Source: Maritalea mobilis (GTDB taxonomy: Bacteria; Pseudomonadota; Alphaproteobacteria; Rhodobacterales; Rhodobacteraceae). Taken from it: a DNA stretch of 64,000 nt. The notes below the pieces were generated by a model, which did not search any database, was not told the origin of the DNA, and was given only the letters and a program-made list of their open reading frames with translations. Both the position numbers and the translations under genes were made by a program. The DNA is taken from assembly GCF_019800885.1 (NCBI RefSeq), contig NZ_JAHVKE010000004.1:248001-312000 (forward strand). The letters run 5' to 3'. Positions 29,246 to 37,988 of this stretch are shown in pieces (position 1 is the stretch's first letter; each line of letters starts with the position of its first letter).

Positions 29246-29821
29246 ATGGAAGAATGTGATTTCTACTCTATAGATATTGGTTTTGGCTTTGGGTTAACGT
29301 TTGGGTTTGGTAGTGTTCGAGACGATTCTGGAGGTTTGCAAAATTTCGCGATAATTGGGATTATAGCTGGTCTGGATCTCCCACTTGAATACTCAGTTTT
29401 TGACGAAACTTCGGCTGTGTCAGTAGATCAGCTTCATGGATTGGGCGTCGGAGTTGGTTTAAATTGGGGTGCCGGCGGTGATTACACTATCCCAGTATTT
29501 TCTGATTATGGTCCATATTGGACAACAGGCGGTGAAGTCCAAGCTGGCGTTGACGGAAGACTCACATACACCTTTCAATATGGAAATTTGGACGTCCACC
29601 CGATCCCCGATAAGTCCTTCGTAGAAATCGAAGGCATCCCTCTCGATCCGATCGGCTCTCTGGATGCCACGATCTCCCACCGCAGCTTTGCTGTACCGAA
29701 ACTCTTCGACATCAATGGCGACGGGGTGCTCGACGCGAACGACACGAACTACGGCGAGTTCCGGGTCTGGCAGAGCGCCACTTACGGAATGTCGGTTGAT
29801 GGACTGGGCAGGCAATTATGA
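29246..29821 (+). CDS. Hybrid toxin fragment: Gly-rich domain joined to toxin module 2
   Basis: A 191-residue frame. The first 140 residues are low-GC and glycine/aromatic rich (FGFGLTFGFGSV, LGVGVGLNWGAGGDY), of beta-strand character. The last 40 switch abruptly to the high-GC pre-toxin module (KLFDINGDGVLDANDTNYG, EFRVWQ). In intact toxins the module precedes the toxic tail, so here a displaced toxin tail has been fused to the start of the next module. It begins 1 bp after the preceding small gene's stop and overlaps the next gene by ATGA. Confidence 0.5.
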   Translation: MEECDFYSIDIGFGFGLTFGFGSVRDDSGGLQNFAIIGIIAGLDLPLEYSVFDETSAVSVDQLHGLGVGVGLNWGAGGDYTIPVFSDYGPYWTTGGEVQAGVDGRLTYTFQYGNLDVHPIPDKSFVEIEGIPLDPIGSLDATISHRSFAVPKLFDINGDGVLDANDTNYGEFRVWQSATYGMSVDGLGRQL

Positions 29822-30141
29822 AACCTGATCATCGGGTAGCATTCATCATTCTCCTATTATGCCTGTGTGTCCTCATGGCTTCCGTTTTTCTCTCTGTGAG
29901 CTACGTCGTTGCTGCTCTGGTTTTCTCAGGGCTTAGCTTGCTATCGGCGCCGTTGGCCATACACCGAATAACTGACACACAATTGTCCTTATCGTTGCTC
30001 GTTTTGCTGGCGCTATTCTCGGCGTATCCAATCCGAAAAATTCTGGGTAGCGAGGGGCTACTGACGAATGGGCTAGTTGTATTCTCTTGTTTTGTCGTTC
30101 TTTGGCTGGTCGGGTTGGGATGGCGGAGGAGTTGGCAATGA
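29818..30141 (+). CDS. Small polytopic membrane protein, immunity-like
   Basis: A 107-residue protein that is almost entirely hydrophobic, with about four membrane helices (VAFIILLLCLCVLMASVFL, VAALVFSGLSLLSAPLA, LSLSLLVLLALFSAYPI, LVVFSCFVVLWLVGLGW). Its ATG overlaps the stop of the preceding toxin-like frame and its stop overlaps the next start, a tight operon. Low GC compared with flanking modules. Confidence 0.5.
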   Translation: MKPDHRVAFIILLLCLCVLMASVFLSVSYVVAALVFSGLSLLSAPLAIHRITDTQLSLSLLVLLALFSAYPIRKILGSEGLLTNGLVVFSCFVVLWLVGLGWRRSWQ

Positions 30142-30653
30142 GCGGGATAAAAAATAAAGAAGGATCTGCACTGATCCCACTGCCGAATGAACTGGTGCAT
30201 CCAGCTTGGTTCTGGGCTTACGGAGTGATCTACTCAAGCGCCGTCACGGCCGCCGTGTGGTTGGCTGTGTTTTCAGAGATCGAATTCGATCCCTTGGCAA
30301 ATGGATATTTGATTTTATTCGTTTACATTGCTTTTCCTCTCTTTTGGCTCGACATTTTCATCAGGTTGTACTTCTTTCCATTCAAGAGATACTGCTTGGA
30401 GCATGGCATTGACCCACGTAGTGATGATCTGAATAGATATAAAATGTTGAATCCTTTTAGGTTGATTGCGTTCTTTGGGCTGGGTCAGGCGATGTTCGTA
30501 TATTTTTCGACGGCTGGCCGTGAAGACTGTATCAGTGCGAGATGTGCGGCTGCTCCTGGGATGGCGCTTATAACGCCGGCCGCTTTTCTCTTGTTGTGGA
30601 CTTTTGAATTGCCTGGCTATCGGCAGTCAAGCGGAGCAGAAACTGATGAATAA
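30138..30653 (+). CDS. Membrane protein, immunity-like
   Basis: A 171-residue protein starting at ATG 30138, overlapping the upstream stop (ATGA). Four hydrophobic segments are visible: WFWAYGVIYSSAVTAAVWLAVF, YLILFVYIAFPLFWLDIFI, IAFFGLGQAMFVYFST and ALITPAAFLLLWTFELPG. A Cys pair (DCISARC) lies between helices three and four. No family recognised. Its context after toxin module 2 suggests it is an immunity or accessory protein. Confidence 0.5.
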   Translation: MSGIKNKEGSALIPLPNELVHPAWFWAYGVIYSSAVTAAVWLAVFSEIEFDPLANGYLILFVYIAFPLFWLDIFIRLYFFPFKRYCLEHGIDPRSDDLNRYKMLNPFRLIAFFGLGQAMFVYFSTAGREDCISARCAAAPGMALITPAAFLLLWTFELPGYRQSSGAETDE

Positions 30654-30712
30654 TCTCTTCTCTACAGCTCCCCGTCATAGCCAAAGCTCGCCGTATAGCT
30701 GAGCGGCAGCGG

Positions 30713-31057
30713 ATGACGCGTTTCTTGTGCTGCACTTCAACGCGGACGACACGCGGGCGCGGGCGACGGGCAGATCGACCAGCGGGCGGAGCTGGTGCTG
30801 AGCGACTGGGGTCCGGAGGGCGCGACGGGCCTGCAGGCGCTGGGGGAGGCCGCGGACGAAGACGGCAACCTCCCTTTCGACACCAACAGCGACGGGGTGC
30901 TCGACGCCAATGACACGAGCTTTGGCTAGTTCCGGAGCTGGCAGGACCTCGACCAGGATGGCGCAGTGGAGGACGGTGAGCTGAGGACGCTGGCGGAGGC
31001 GGGGACCTGGAAGGGTGTTACTGTCAGCGAGATCGAAATACGACGGGGGTGGCGGCT
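30713..31057 (+). pseudogene. Decayed polymorphic-toxin module 3
   Basis: The same pre-toxin module as at 28650 and 29690, but broken. The first part (ADDAFLVLHFNADD, then GQIDQRAELVL) changes frame near 30765. The part with FDTNSDGVLDANDTSFG meets an in-frame TAG at 30926, where the other copies have GAG (Glu), and then continues as RSWQDLDQDGAVEDGELRTL. It ends just before a small membrane-protein gene. Confidence 0.75.
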
Positions 31058-31234
31058 ATGCTGAAACCAAAGGAGAAGTCACCAGGCTTTAGCGTCGAGT
31101 TTGCCGGCTGGATCTGCTGCATAGTCGTTGCGTGGATCGGATGGCCGCCGGAGGATAGTAAGGCCTACTGGGGTGCATTCATATTCGCATTCGCTGGGCC
31201 AGTGTACCTCTATTGGAAGTATTTTATGGCATAA
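31058..31234 (+). CDS. Small membrane protein, immunity-like
   Basis: A 58-residue protein from ATG 31058 (GTG 31049 also in frame), with two hydrophobic stretches (AGWICCIVVAWIGWP and GAFIFAFAGPVYLYW). It directly follows decayed toxin module 3, repeating the module-then-small-membrane-protein order seen twice upstream. Confidence 0.45.
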   Translation: MLKPKEKSPGFSVEFAGWICCIVVAWIGWPPEDSKAYWGAFIFAFAGPVYLYWKYFMA

Positions 31235-31248
31235 CGGGAGGTCTGCGG

Positions 31249-31494
31249 ATGGAAAACGAAGAAGAGCAGAGCATTAGTTTCAGGGACCTGTTTTCCGCGC
31301 AAACTAACAAAGGTGAGTCGTTTTACGTTGACCTTGTTATGGAGGCTGGTTCGTTCGCTCTGGATATCGCGGTAACGCGACAGGTCCACCCCGTCCGATG
31401 CTGCGCGATGTGTGAAGGTCCGATTTCGGGAAGCTGCGCTGCGGCGTTGACTGGCGCTTTGTATGGCGGAAGAGGGCCGTTTTTGGCGGACTGA
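31249..31494 (+). CDS. Small hypothetical protein
   Basis: An 81-residue frame starting at ATG 31249, preceded by GGGAGG at 31236. The first part (MENEEEQSISFRDLF) is acidic and plausible. The last 30 residues fall in GC-rich DNA resembling the edges of the long direct repeats and may be a truncation product. No family recognised. The following 257 bp hold no gene that I can see. Confidence 0.4.
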   Translation: MENEEEQSISFRDLFSAQTNKGESFYVDLVMEAGSFALDIAVTRQVHPVRCCAMCEGPISGSCAAALTGALYGGRGPFLAD

Positions 31495-31751
31495 TCTAGT
31501 CACTTGAGCGTCCAGCATGTCGCGCTGCCATAGGTCCGCTTTGGCCCCAGATCGACTGATACGGTTCGTTGCATGGAATGTTGTCTCCGGCGAATGCACC
31601 GTGATCGTAGCATGTTCTTTTATTGGCAGCCAGATTTGCCCGTCGGGGCGTTTTCATTGTCGGCGGAGACGTTCTTGCAGCGGCCGAACCATTCCGACTA
31701 ATCTGACTCGATAGAGCTCACATCAAAAAGAGTGCGAAAGAGGGAGGCGTA

Positions 31752-32686
31752 ATGCCGCTCTTTATGGACGGTGCCGAACTTCAGAAGACCTTGTGCAAAG
31801 CATGGGGAGACGATGGCATCGCCCAACTCGCCGTCGCCTTTTGGGGGCGTGACGCGGCCGATCTCCTAGGCATGTCCTGTGCAAAGGGGCACGGGTAATC
31901 TGCAACCTGAGCCTCGGCGGCACCTGTCCCGACGAGGTCCGGAAGCTGCTGGAGAGGGGGGCCGAAACTCGCCACCTTCCTAAGCTTCACGCGAAGCTCG
32001 GCGTCGTTGGTGGTGTCTCCTTCCTAGGATCATCCAACATTAGCCGGAATGGGTTCGGAAACCTTGAAGAGTACAGCGTCGTGTACCCGGGCAAACAGGC
32101 TGAGATTGCGGAGCGTTTCGAGGCAATTTGGGATCAAGCCCTACCGGTTGATGAGAAAATCCTGAAGAATGCCGGGCAGATCTGGCGGCGTCGGCTAAGT
32201 TTCGAGGCTCGACGGCGCATCGAGGTCTCGCCGAATGGCACCTTGCTCGACCTTCATAGAAGTGATCCGAAGGCGCTTGATGACTTGTCAGCGCGCGTTG
32301 TGACCTACGAGCCCGGTGAAAGCCGCGCGCTCGATCGGGCCAATACCAATGTCAAAGAAGACTTCGGGTTCGACTGGGAATGCTACGAGGGCTGGAGAGA
32401 GCTCCCCGACGAGGGCTTCCTCTTCGATTTCACCGAAGAGGACGATCGGTTTGCGTGGAACGGCATCTGGAGACGAGATCTGAACGTGCCAGAACCTCCG
32501 GGCTTTCAAGCCGCGCAGCGGGTTTGGCAGATTTCCGGTCGTGGCCTTGGTAAAGGAGGGGCGAATGCACTCACAGCGGCCCTGAAACGCATGAGTGATA
32601 ACCACGTCCTTCCCAAAGCAGATGAAAACGGCGCGCGGCTCTTCCGGCTCAGTCGCCTCGCGACGTACCTAGGAGAAGCTTGCTGA
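31752..32686 (+). pseudogene. Phospholipase D-like protein, frameshifted
   Basis: From ATG 31752 (after GGGAGG) a frame runs to a stop at 31897; the next frame continues the protein to 32686. The joined protein has an HKD-like motif just after the break: PKLHAKLGVVGG then SFLGSSNISRNG. The tail is about 200 residues without known domains. The break is in a run of four G near 31888; one added G would restore AKGARVICNLSLGG. PLD-like nucleases are common in defence islands, but this one is probably inactive unless the base is a sequencing error. Confidence 0.65.
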
Positions 32687-32816
32687 GCACTGCCACTTCC
32701 GTTTCTGTCACCTAACCTGACTGAAACTGACGCTCGCATTAGGCGCAGCGGCAGCCTACAAAGTCCGCTCAGTAGACACTTCGACTTCGCCAAAGCTCCC
32801 AAGCGCGGTGAACGGC

Positions 32817-32859
32817 AACTCTAGGGAATCAGCGCGTCGCGATGCCCTGTCGGGCAGTG
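32817..32859 (+). repeat. 40-bp structured insertion unit, degenerate intergenic copy
   Basis: AACTCTAGGGAATCAGCGCG... up to GGGCAGTG matches the units found inside the IS transposases. It is followed by GAGGGTGAAAGCG, the same flank as the unit at 34205, so it is probably left from an older IS copy interrupted at the same position. Confidence 0.6.
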
Positions 32860-32922
32860 GAGGGTGAAAGCGTCGATAAATCTAGGGCCACCTCAAAGGC
32901 CCTTTCATGTTAAACAATATTC

Positions 32923-33735
32923 ATGCCACGCCTTCTCACCCTCGCGGATCTCCATCTCGACAAATGGGCCGCCAAACAGCGCGATCCACTGGCGCTGATG
33001 CCGAAAGGCTGGTTCGAACAATTCGACATGGTGATCATCGCCGGTGATTTAGTCGACAAGCCGAAGGCGCGGCTCGCTTCGGCACTGGCCCAGATCGGCC
33101 AATACGTCCCACTCGACCGCGTGCAGATCTTCCCCGGCAACCACTGTTTCTATCATCACGTGCTCGACGACGAGGTGCGCCTTGCGCAGATCGTGATCAA
33201 TGCCGGTGCTGGCTATGCCCAGTGTAAGCCTCTGGCGCTCGGAGACGTGCGGATCTTGCCCTGCACGCTATGGACGGATCTCACTCATCCGACGATCCAC
33301 CCTGATATCATTGCAGGCGATCTCCAGCGCGGGATGAATGACTATCGCTACATCCGTATCGCAAAAGCTGGCTACCGAAAGGCCAAGGCGTTCGACATGC
33401 GCGCCGTTCACCAGCGCCACCTCGCCTGGCTGCGCACTCAGCTAGAGATGCCCCATGACGGCCCCTCGATTGTCGTGACTCATCACGCGCCCCTTCTCGA
33501 TCAGCTGGGTGCCGAAGGCACGCTCGCACATGCCTATGGTAGTGACCTACTGGGTTTTATCACGGAGATGCGCCCGTCAGCTTGGTTATATGGGCATACA
33601 CATCAGGCGCACGAGGTCTGGATTGGGAAGACCAACATCAAAAACGTATCGCTGGGCTACCCTTTCGATCTGAGTAACGCGGAAGCCCGTGAGAGGATCG
33701 AAGCAGCTGCCATGGATGTACCAGGGTCCGCCTGA
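32923..33735 (+). CDS. Metallophosphoesterase (calcineurin-like)
   Basis: A 270-residue calcineurin-like phosphoesterase with the complete metal motifs: DLHLD at residues 9-13, GDLVD near residue 42, GNHCF near residue 70, VTHHAP near residue 185 and GHTHQ near residue 224. The fold hydrolyses phosphodiesters (DNA, cyclic nucleotides or small phosphoesters); the substrate is not predictable. Being in a CBASS-containing island, a nucleotide-degrading role can be considered but has no direct support. An IS5-family element follows 25 bp after the stop. Confidence 0.85.
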   Translation: MPRLLTLADLHLDKWAAKQRDPLALMPKGWFEQFDMVIIAGDLVDKPKARLASALAQIGQYVPLDRVQIFPGNHCFYHHVLDDEVRLAQIVINAGAGYAQCKPLALGDVRILPCTLWTDLTHPTIHPDIIAGDLQRGMNDYRYIRIAKAGYRKAKAFDMRAVHQRHLAWLRTQLEMPHDGPSIVVTHHAPLLDQLGAEGTLAHAYGSDLLGFITEMRPSAWLYGHTHQAHEVWIGKTNIKNVSLGYPFDLSNAEARERIEAAAMDVPGSA

Positions 33736-34204
33736 TGGTCTTCGGTTTCTGGCGACGGTCGGTTCTGTTGCACAAGTTCCGCGAGGGATTCATCTCGTGA
33801 ATCCAGAGTGGTAGCTGGGATGTATGAGCAAACCCACACCCCCCCACCTACAAGACCCGGAACTGGGCGGCCTACAATGAAGCGCTCAAGCGCCGGGGCT
33901 CGCTGACGATCTGGTTCGACCCCGAGATGAGCTGGGATGCCGCGCCGACAGGCAAGCGTGGCCGCCAGCAGACTTACAGCGATACTGCCATTCAGACCTG
34001 CCTGACGATGAAGGTGCTGTTCGGCATGGCGCTCCGGCAGACGACCGGTTTTGTCGAGAGCCTGCTACGGCTAATTGAACTCGACTGGCCGGTGCCCGAC
34101 TTCAGCACGCTATCGCGCCGCCAGAAGACCCTGGGCGCAACATCCCCTACCGTGGATCCAAGGGTCCGCTGCACCTGTTAACCGATAGCACTGGGATTAA
34201 GGTC

Positions 34205-34245
34205 CCCTCTCGGGACATCGCGTTGCGATGCCCTGCCGGGCAATG
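34205..34245 (+). repeat. 41-bp structured insertion unit A (inside IS transposase)
   Basis: CCCTCTCGGG, then CATCGC-GTT-GCGATG, then CTGCC-G-GGCAATG. It interrupts the transposase between codons for IK(V) and GEGEW; removing it restores the expected reading. Confidence 0.75.
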
Positions 34246-34625
34246 GAGGGTGAAGGCGAGTGGCACGCACGCAAGCACGGCGGCCCAAAACGCCGCGTCT
34301 GGCGCAAGATACACCTCGGGATCGATGAGGAAACGCTGGAGATCCGTGCTGTCGAAATCACCGGTAGCCACATCGGCGATGGTGAGCGGAGCAGCGCCAC
34401 CGGTTCGAGCGCGTCGCGAACGTGCTGCCCGATCTTCTCAGTCAGATCCCAGAAGACCAGGAGATCGGCAGCGTCACGGCAGATGGCGCCTACGATACCC
34501 GGAAATGCCACGAGGCGATCGCGGACCGTGGCGCGAAACGAAGCGTTGCGGGCATCGAAATACCTCGGCCGCGCAATCTGGCGAAACTGGAGCGGATATC
34601 ACCGCCGAAGCCGCGTCGAGACGAA

Positions 34626-34665
34626 CCCTCTCGGGCATTGCTGCGCAATACCCTGCCGGGCAGCG
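34626..34665 (+). repeat. 40-bp structured insertion unit B (inside IS transposase)
   Basis: CCCTCTCGGG, ATTGC-TG-CGCAAT, CTGCC-G-GGCAGCG. It splits the codons for RVET and MHCVKLL of the same transposase as unit A. Confidence 0.75.
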
Positions 34666-34861
34666 GATGCACTGCGTTAAACTGCTGGGGCAGCGCCTCA
34701 TGGCGCGGGACTTCGACCGACAGGTCGCGGAAGTGCAGGTGCGCATTGCCGTCATGAATGGCTACACCGCCCTCGGCATCCCTGTCACTGAAGCCGTGGG
34801 GAAAATCCGTTCGGGGAAAGGGGAAGTCCGCTCAGCGACGGCTTTGTGCAACAGAGTCCCC

Positions 34862-36610
34862 CTATGGTTTGCGCCATGCGGTATCCCAGACCCGATGCAG
34901 CCCATCATGCATTTGAGATTCCATTGTCCGCAATTCCTCAGTCTTTTTCTGATGGTGCTCAAATTCAGCCAAAATATGGTCAACAGTTTTTTCCGTAGCA
35001 GTTCCTTTTTTTGCTGACGCGGACGTCCTTTTGGGTTTGCTCTTTGTCGCCAGACTTTTGGGTACCATGAACCGTTCAACCTCCCCAATTGGAATTGAAG
35101 GGCTTCGGCCTCCATTAGAAACGTTTTTCCAACTTTCTAGCGTCATGGGTGTCAAAAGATACATGAACAGGACGCGTGGGTCGCAATATGGAACGTCTCG
35201 CGCTTCAGCAAACCTCTTTCTTTCGCGGAAAACAAACAGTGTTTGGCCAGCCCATAGATTGGTGCCTTCCAGACTTTGCTCTGACAGATATGCCACTCTC
35301 CCAATTGGCCCGCGATGAGCGAACACAATATCACCAGGCTTGAGGCGCTGCTCCTCGAAGCGTTCCTCTAAGGTAGAACGGACAGTGACGTTGCGTGGGG
35401 TTCCTAAGATTTCGCCAAAATGCGAGATGTTTATCCCACTCACTTCCTGGATTTGTAACGTTCCCACCGGATCGTTGCGAATTGTCTTGGGACGAATGAT
35501 TTCAAAAAGATCCGCCAAACGGTACTCTGTGGCGTACATCGCGTTTTGGGTGCGCGTAACGAAGTTGGGTCCTCCAACGGGGCCGGCAGAGAGATATCTC
35601 TTAGGTAGAAGGCTTCCGCCAGCGGTCTGTATCTCTTCGACGGAAACAAACGTTGCTCTTTTCCGGACTGTTTTAGTGAATGGGACGGCGCCAATGAATC
35701 GTTGAACATCTCTTGTCGAAATCATCTGCACCTCATCGGCAGAGATCCGGGACTCGTTAAGGGATATCATATACTGTGAATCTTTTTCTGCCTGCAGCTC
35801 GGCGACTCGATAAATGCATCTCATATCGAGGAGGCGCTGCCGTGTCGCCAAGCGAGACTGTCCTGGAGAAAATAGAAAGTTATCCGAGACCATGGCCAAA
35901 GCCGAGGAGTCGGTCGCGCCCAAATACGCGAGCATCGCGCTTTCGAGATCGTAGGTACCACGGTTGACGGCTCGGGGTAGCATCAATTTGCGAATGCCGG
36001 CCTCGAGGCCAGGCGCATCGCTTGCTCGGAATGATGCTGGTGGAAACGAAACCTCCAACTCGGGCATCTCAAAGTTTGGCTCGCCGTCGTCGAAAAGTGT
36101 GTCGGGCGCCCAGGGAGGGCCGGTCTCGGTGTATATCGGCAGGTCGAGATACAAGGACGCGATTGCCATAAGCTCTCGATCTGGCCCCACCCCGGCGTAG
36201 CGTATGTTGTAGCCAGGATAGCGCTGTGAGCGGGTTTGCCGGATCGTTTGCGCGTGACGAAGGCCGAGCATGAGGCTGCGCGCAAACGAGAACCGGATGA
36301 TCCTTTTGTCTTGGAGAAGCCTGAGGATTTCACGTGCCAAGTCTTCCTGCAGTCTCTCCTCATACTTCAGTGCGGCATCGATCAAAGAATACACCGCTTC
36401 GAACCGCCGTGTGGGCTCGAGGCTGTCGAGATGACGAACTGCGTCTTCAAACGCGCCGCGGAAGCTCGGCTCATGTGCAGTGAGATCAAGTCGGTCTTGC
36501 AAGCGTGGTACGGCCGCCCGGCTAACGTCATCGTTCCGCGCATTGACGGCAAACCAAAACAGCCGCGTCAGACCTTCTAGGCTGTTGGTGTCTAGCTCTT
36601 TGGGAAACAT
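34862..36610 (-). CDS. HsdS/N6-methylase-like hybrid, orphan
   Basis: A 582-residue protein. The C-terminal 220 residues are a type I specificity-subunit-like target recognition domain: YRLADLFEIIRPKTI, then NISHFGEIL and RLKPGDIVFAHRGPIGRVAYL, and LWAGQTLFVFR. The middle part (LAMVSDNFLFSPGQSRLATR then LLDMRCIYRV) resembles the C-terminal half of N6-adenine methylases, but no NPPY catalytic motif is present. The first 200 residues are helical and unfamiliar. There is no HsdR or HsdM nearby, so it may have a non-modification recognition role. It has its own promoter region at the right and ends beside IS copy 1. Confidence 0.65.
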   Translation of the reverse strand: MFPKELDTNSLEGLTRLFWFAVNARNDDVSRAAVPRLQDRLDLTAHEPSFRGAFEDAVRHLDSLEPTRRFEAVYSLIDAALKYEERLQEDLAREILRLLQDKRIIRFSFARSLMLGLRHAQTIRQTRSQRYPGYNIRYAGVGPDRELMAIASLYLDLPIYTETGPPWAPDTLFDDGEPNFEMPELEVSFPPASFRASDAPGLEAGIRKLMLPRAVNRGTYDLESAMLAYLGATDSSALAMVSDNFLFSPGQSRLATRQRLLDMRCIYRVAELQAEKDSQYMISLNESRISADEVQMISTRDVQRFIGAVPFTKTVRKRATFVSVEEIQTAGGSLLPKRYLSAGPVGGPNFVTRTQNAMYATEYRLADLFEIIRPKTIRNDPVGTLQIQEVSGINISHFGEILGTPRNVTVRSTLEERFEEQRLKPGDIVFAHRGPIGRVAYLSEQSLEGTNLWAGQTLFVFRERKRFAEARDVPYCDPRVLFMYLLTPMTLESWKNVSNGGRSPSIPIGEVERFMVPKSLATKSKPKRTSASAKKGTATEKTVDHILAEFEHHQKKTEELRTMESQMHDGLHRVWDTAWRKP

Positions 36611-37271
36611 GGGTCTTTCACGGTTTGGAGCGGGTTGCTCGCACCGTGCGTGAGGGCGGAGAGGTTGGAAAGGATCTCATGGGAATGATGAAAAAAAAAT
36701 CCTATCAGACGCTGATAGATAGATATCAAGAACCACTTCTTTTCTCTGCAACCGCAGCCTCTTCCGGTATCTTGGACTGGGCGCGGAACCGAACGGCAGA
36801 CACTGCGGACGGCAAATCGCGACCAAACGTAAGAGAACCCAGCCGTGAGGGCTGGTTCGGGTGGAAATTGGAGACTGCCTCACAACCGGAGAGGCCACTT
36901 TCGAAAGGCGGAGAAAGATGCAGCTGAGACTTGTTTGAAAGTCGGGAGGTGTTCGATTTTCGCAAAAACAGCAAATAAAACAGAGACTTGACTCGATTTC
37001 TTGGATCAGTTTTTTGGCTTGAGTGATTCAGAATCCGGCATCTTCACCGGGTCCGGCTTGGCCAGGGAGGCAGTAAGACACCACAGCGCGTAGACAGGAA
37101 ACAGAAACAAAAAGGGCGCCGCCTGTTCAAGGCGACGCCCAAAGTCAGCGGCCATCACAGCCACCTATTGCGCCGCCGACGATAGAGCAGAGCAACTGCT
37201 TCGGCAACCAGCGTGATGGCCTTGGAGAAACCTCTCGAAAGCGTTGCTTTCGAGTACGGAGAACTATTGCC
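36611..37271. other. Intergenic region upstream of tnsA
   Basis: No gene. It holds the divergent promoters of the HsdS-like gene and of tnsA and is AT-rich between about 36950 and 37000. A strong minus-strand terminator lies at 37109-37140. GGAG at about 37258 is the tnsA ribosome site. Confidence 0.6.
37109..37140 (-). terminator. Intrinsic terminator, leftward
   Basis: On the minus strand GGGCG(T)CGCCT pairs with AGGCG(G)CGCCC around TGAAC and is followed by TTTTT. It would stop transcripts coming from the tns operon antisense side before they enter the cargo. Confidence 0.65.
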
Positions 37272-37988
37272 ATGAAGGGCGAAGACCACGAGAAAAACGG
37301 GCGCGAAAATGGCTCCGAAAAGTCGCGAGAACGTTTCAACCCTGCACCTAGCCGTGCCGTCCGACCTGTTCCCAAGTCTTCCAAGGGGCATTTCGTCGGG
37401 GCGCTCGTCTTCGAAGGCGAGAACGGCCCGCAGACTCTGCATTTTGCCAGTCTGACCGAGCATAACGCGTCTCTCTGCCTGATCTATCGGCCCGATTTTC
37501 ACGATATCGAAGAACAGCTGGCGGCTCTTCATTTCACGCTGCCGAACGGAAAGCCGAGCCGCCATTTCTTCGATTTTCGGGTCACCCAGAAGGGTGGTCG
37601 CCGGGTCTGCATTTCTGTGAAGCCCGAACGGATCGCGGTGACCTATGAGTACCGCGCGATGATGGCGGAAGTGAAAAGGGCCGCAATTGGGAACATCTGT
37701 GACGCAGTGGCGACAATCACCGAGCGCAACATCGACCCGGTCGAGTTGCACAATGCAAAGCTGTTTCACGATGCGCGGCACCGTGAACCTGAGATCGACG
37801 AAATTGTTCTGAAATCGCTTGCCGAGGTTCGCGATCCTACGACCATCAACGAGTTTCTGTTGAAGGCGGGCCTCGGCGGGCGCGGTTTTTTCAGTGTGGC
37901 GCGCGCGATCCGTTTCGGCCAGGCGACCCTCTTCACGCCGGAGCCTATCCGTGGAAAAACCCTGATCGTTCGCGGGGAGGCTGTTTGA
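37272..37988 (+). CDS. tnsA: TnsA-like transposon endonuclease
   Basis: A 238-residue TnsA-type endonuclease, which nicks the 5' ends of the element so that TnsA+TnsB give cut-and-paste transposition. The catalytic pattern is visible: Glu in FASLTEHNAS, Asp in RHFFDFRVTQ, and Lys in RVCISVKPERIAV (the usual QxK is SVK here). The second half is helical, as in the TnsA C-terminal domain that contacts TnsC. It starts the tnsABC-tniQ operon and its stop overlaps the tnsB start (TGATG). The presence of TnsA separates this element from Tn5053/Tn402-type transposons. Confidence 0.8.
   Translation: MKGEDHEKNGRENGSEKSRERFNPAPSRAVRPVPKSSKGHFVGALVFEGENGPQTLHFASLTEHNASLCLIYRPDFHDIEEQLAALHFTLPNGKPSRHFFDFRVTQKGGRRVCISVKPERIAVTYEYRAMMAEVKRAAIGNICDAVATITERNIDPVELHNAKLFHDARHREPEIDEIVLKSLAEVRDPTTINEFLLKAGLGGRGFFSVARAIRFGQATLFTPEPIRGKTLIVRGEAV

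Larger units (their letters stand above)
33761..34858 (+). mobile_element. IS5-family (IS903-group) element, copy 1, decayed
   Basis: The ends are GGTTCTGTTGCACAA (33761) and, on the minus strand from 34858, GGACTCTGTTGCACAA. The transposase frame from about 33823 is broken several times: in a C run near 33832, near 34140 (LGATSPTV... instead of the expected IPYRGSKGPLHLL), and at two 40-41-bp insertions (34205-34245 and 34626-34665). Recognisable parts are NWAAYNEALKRRGSLTIWFD, the KRGRQQTYSD segment and LLGQRLMARDFDRQ. It lies inside the Tn7-like element. Confidence 0.85.

Noticed and set aside
36625-36927. Plus-strand frame of 100 codons upstream of tnsA
   Set aside because: Overlaps the promoter region of the HsdS-like gene, with no ribosome site or domain.
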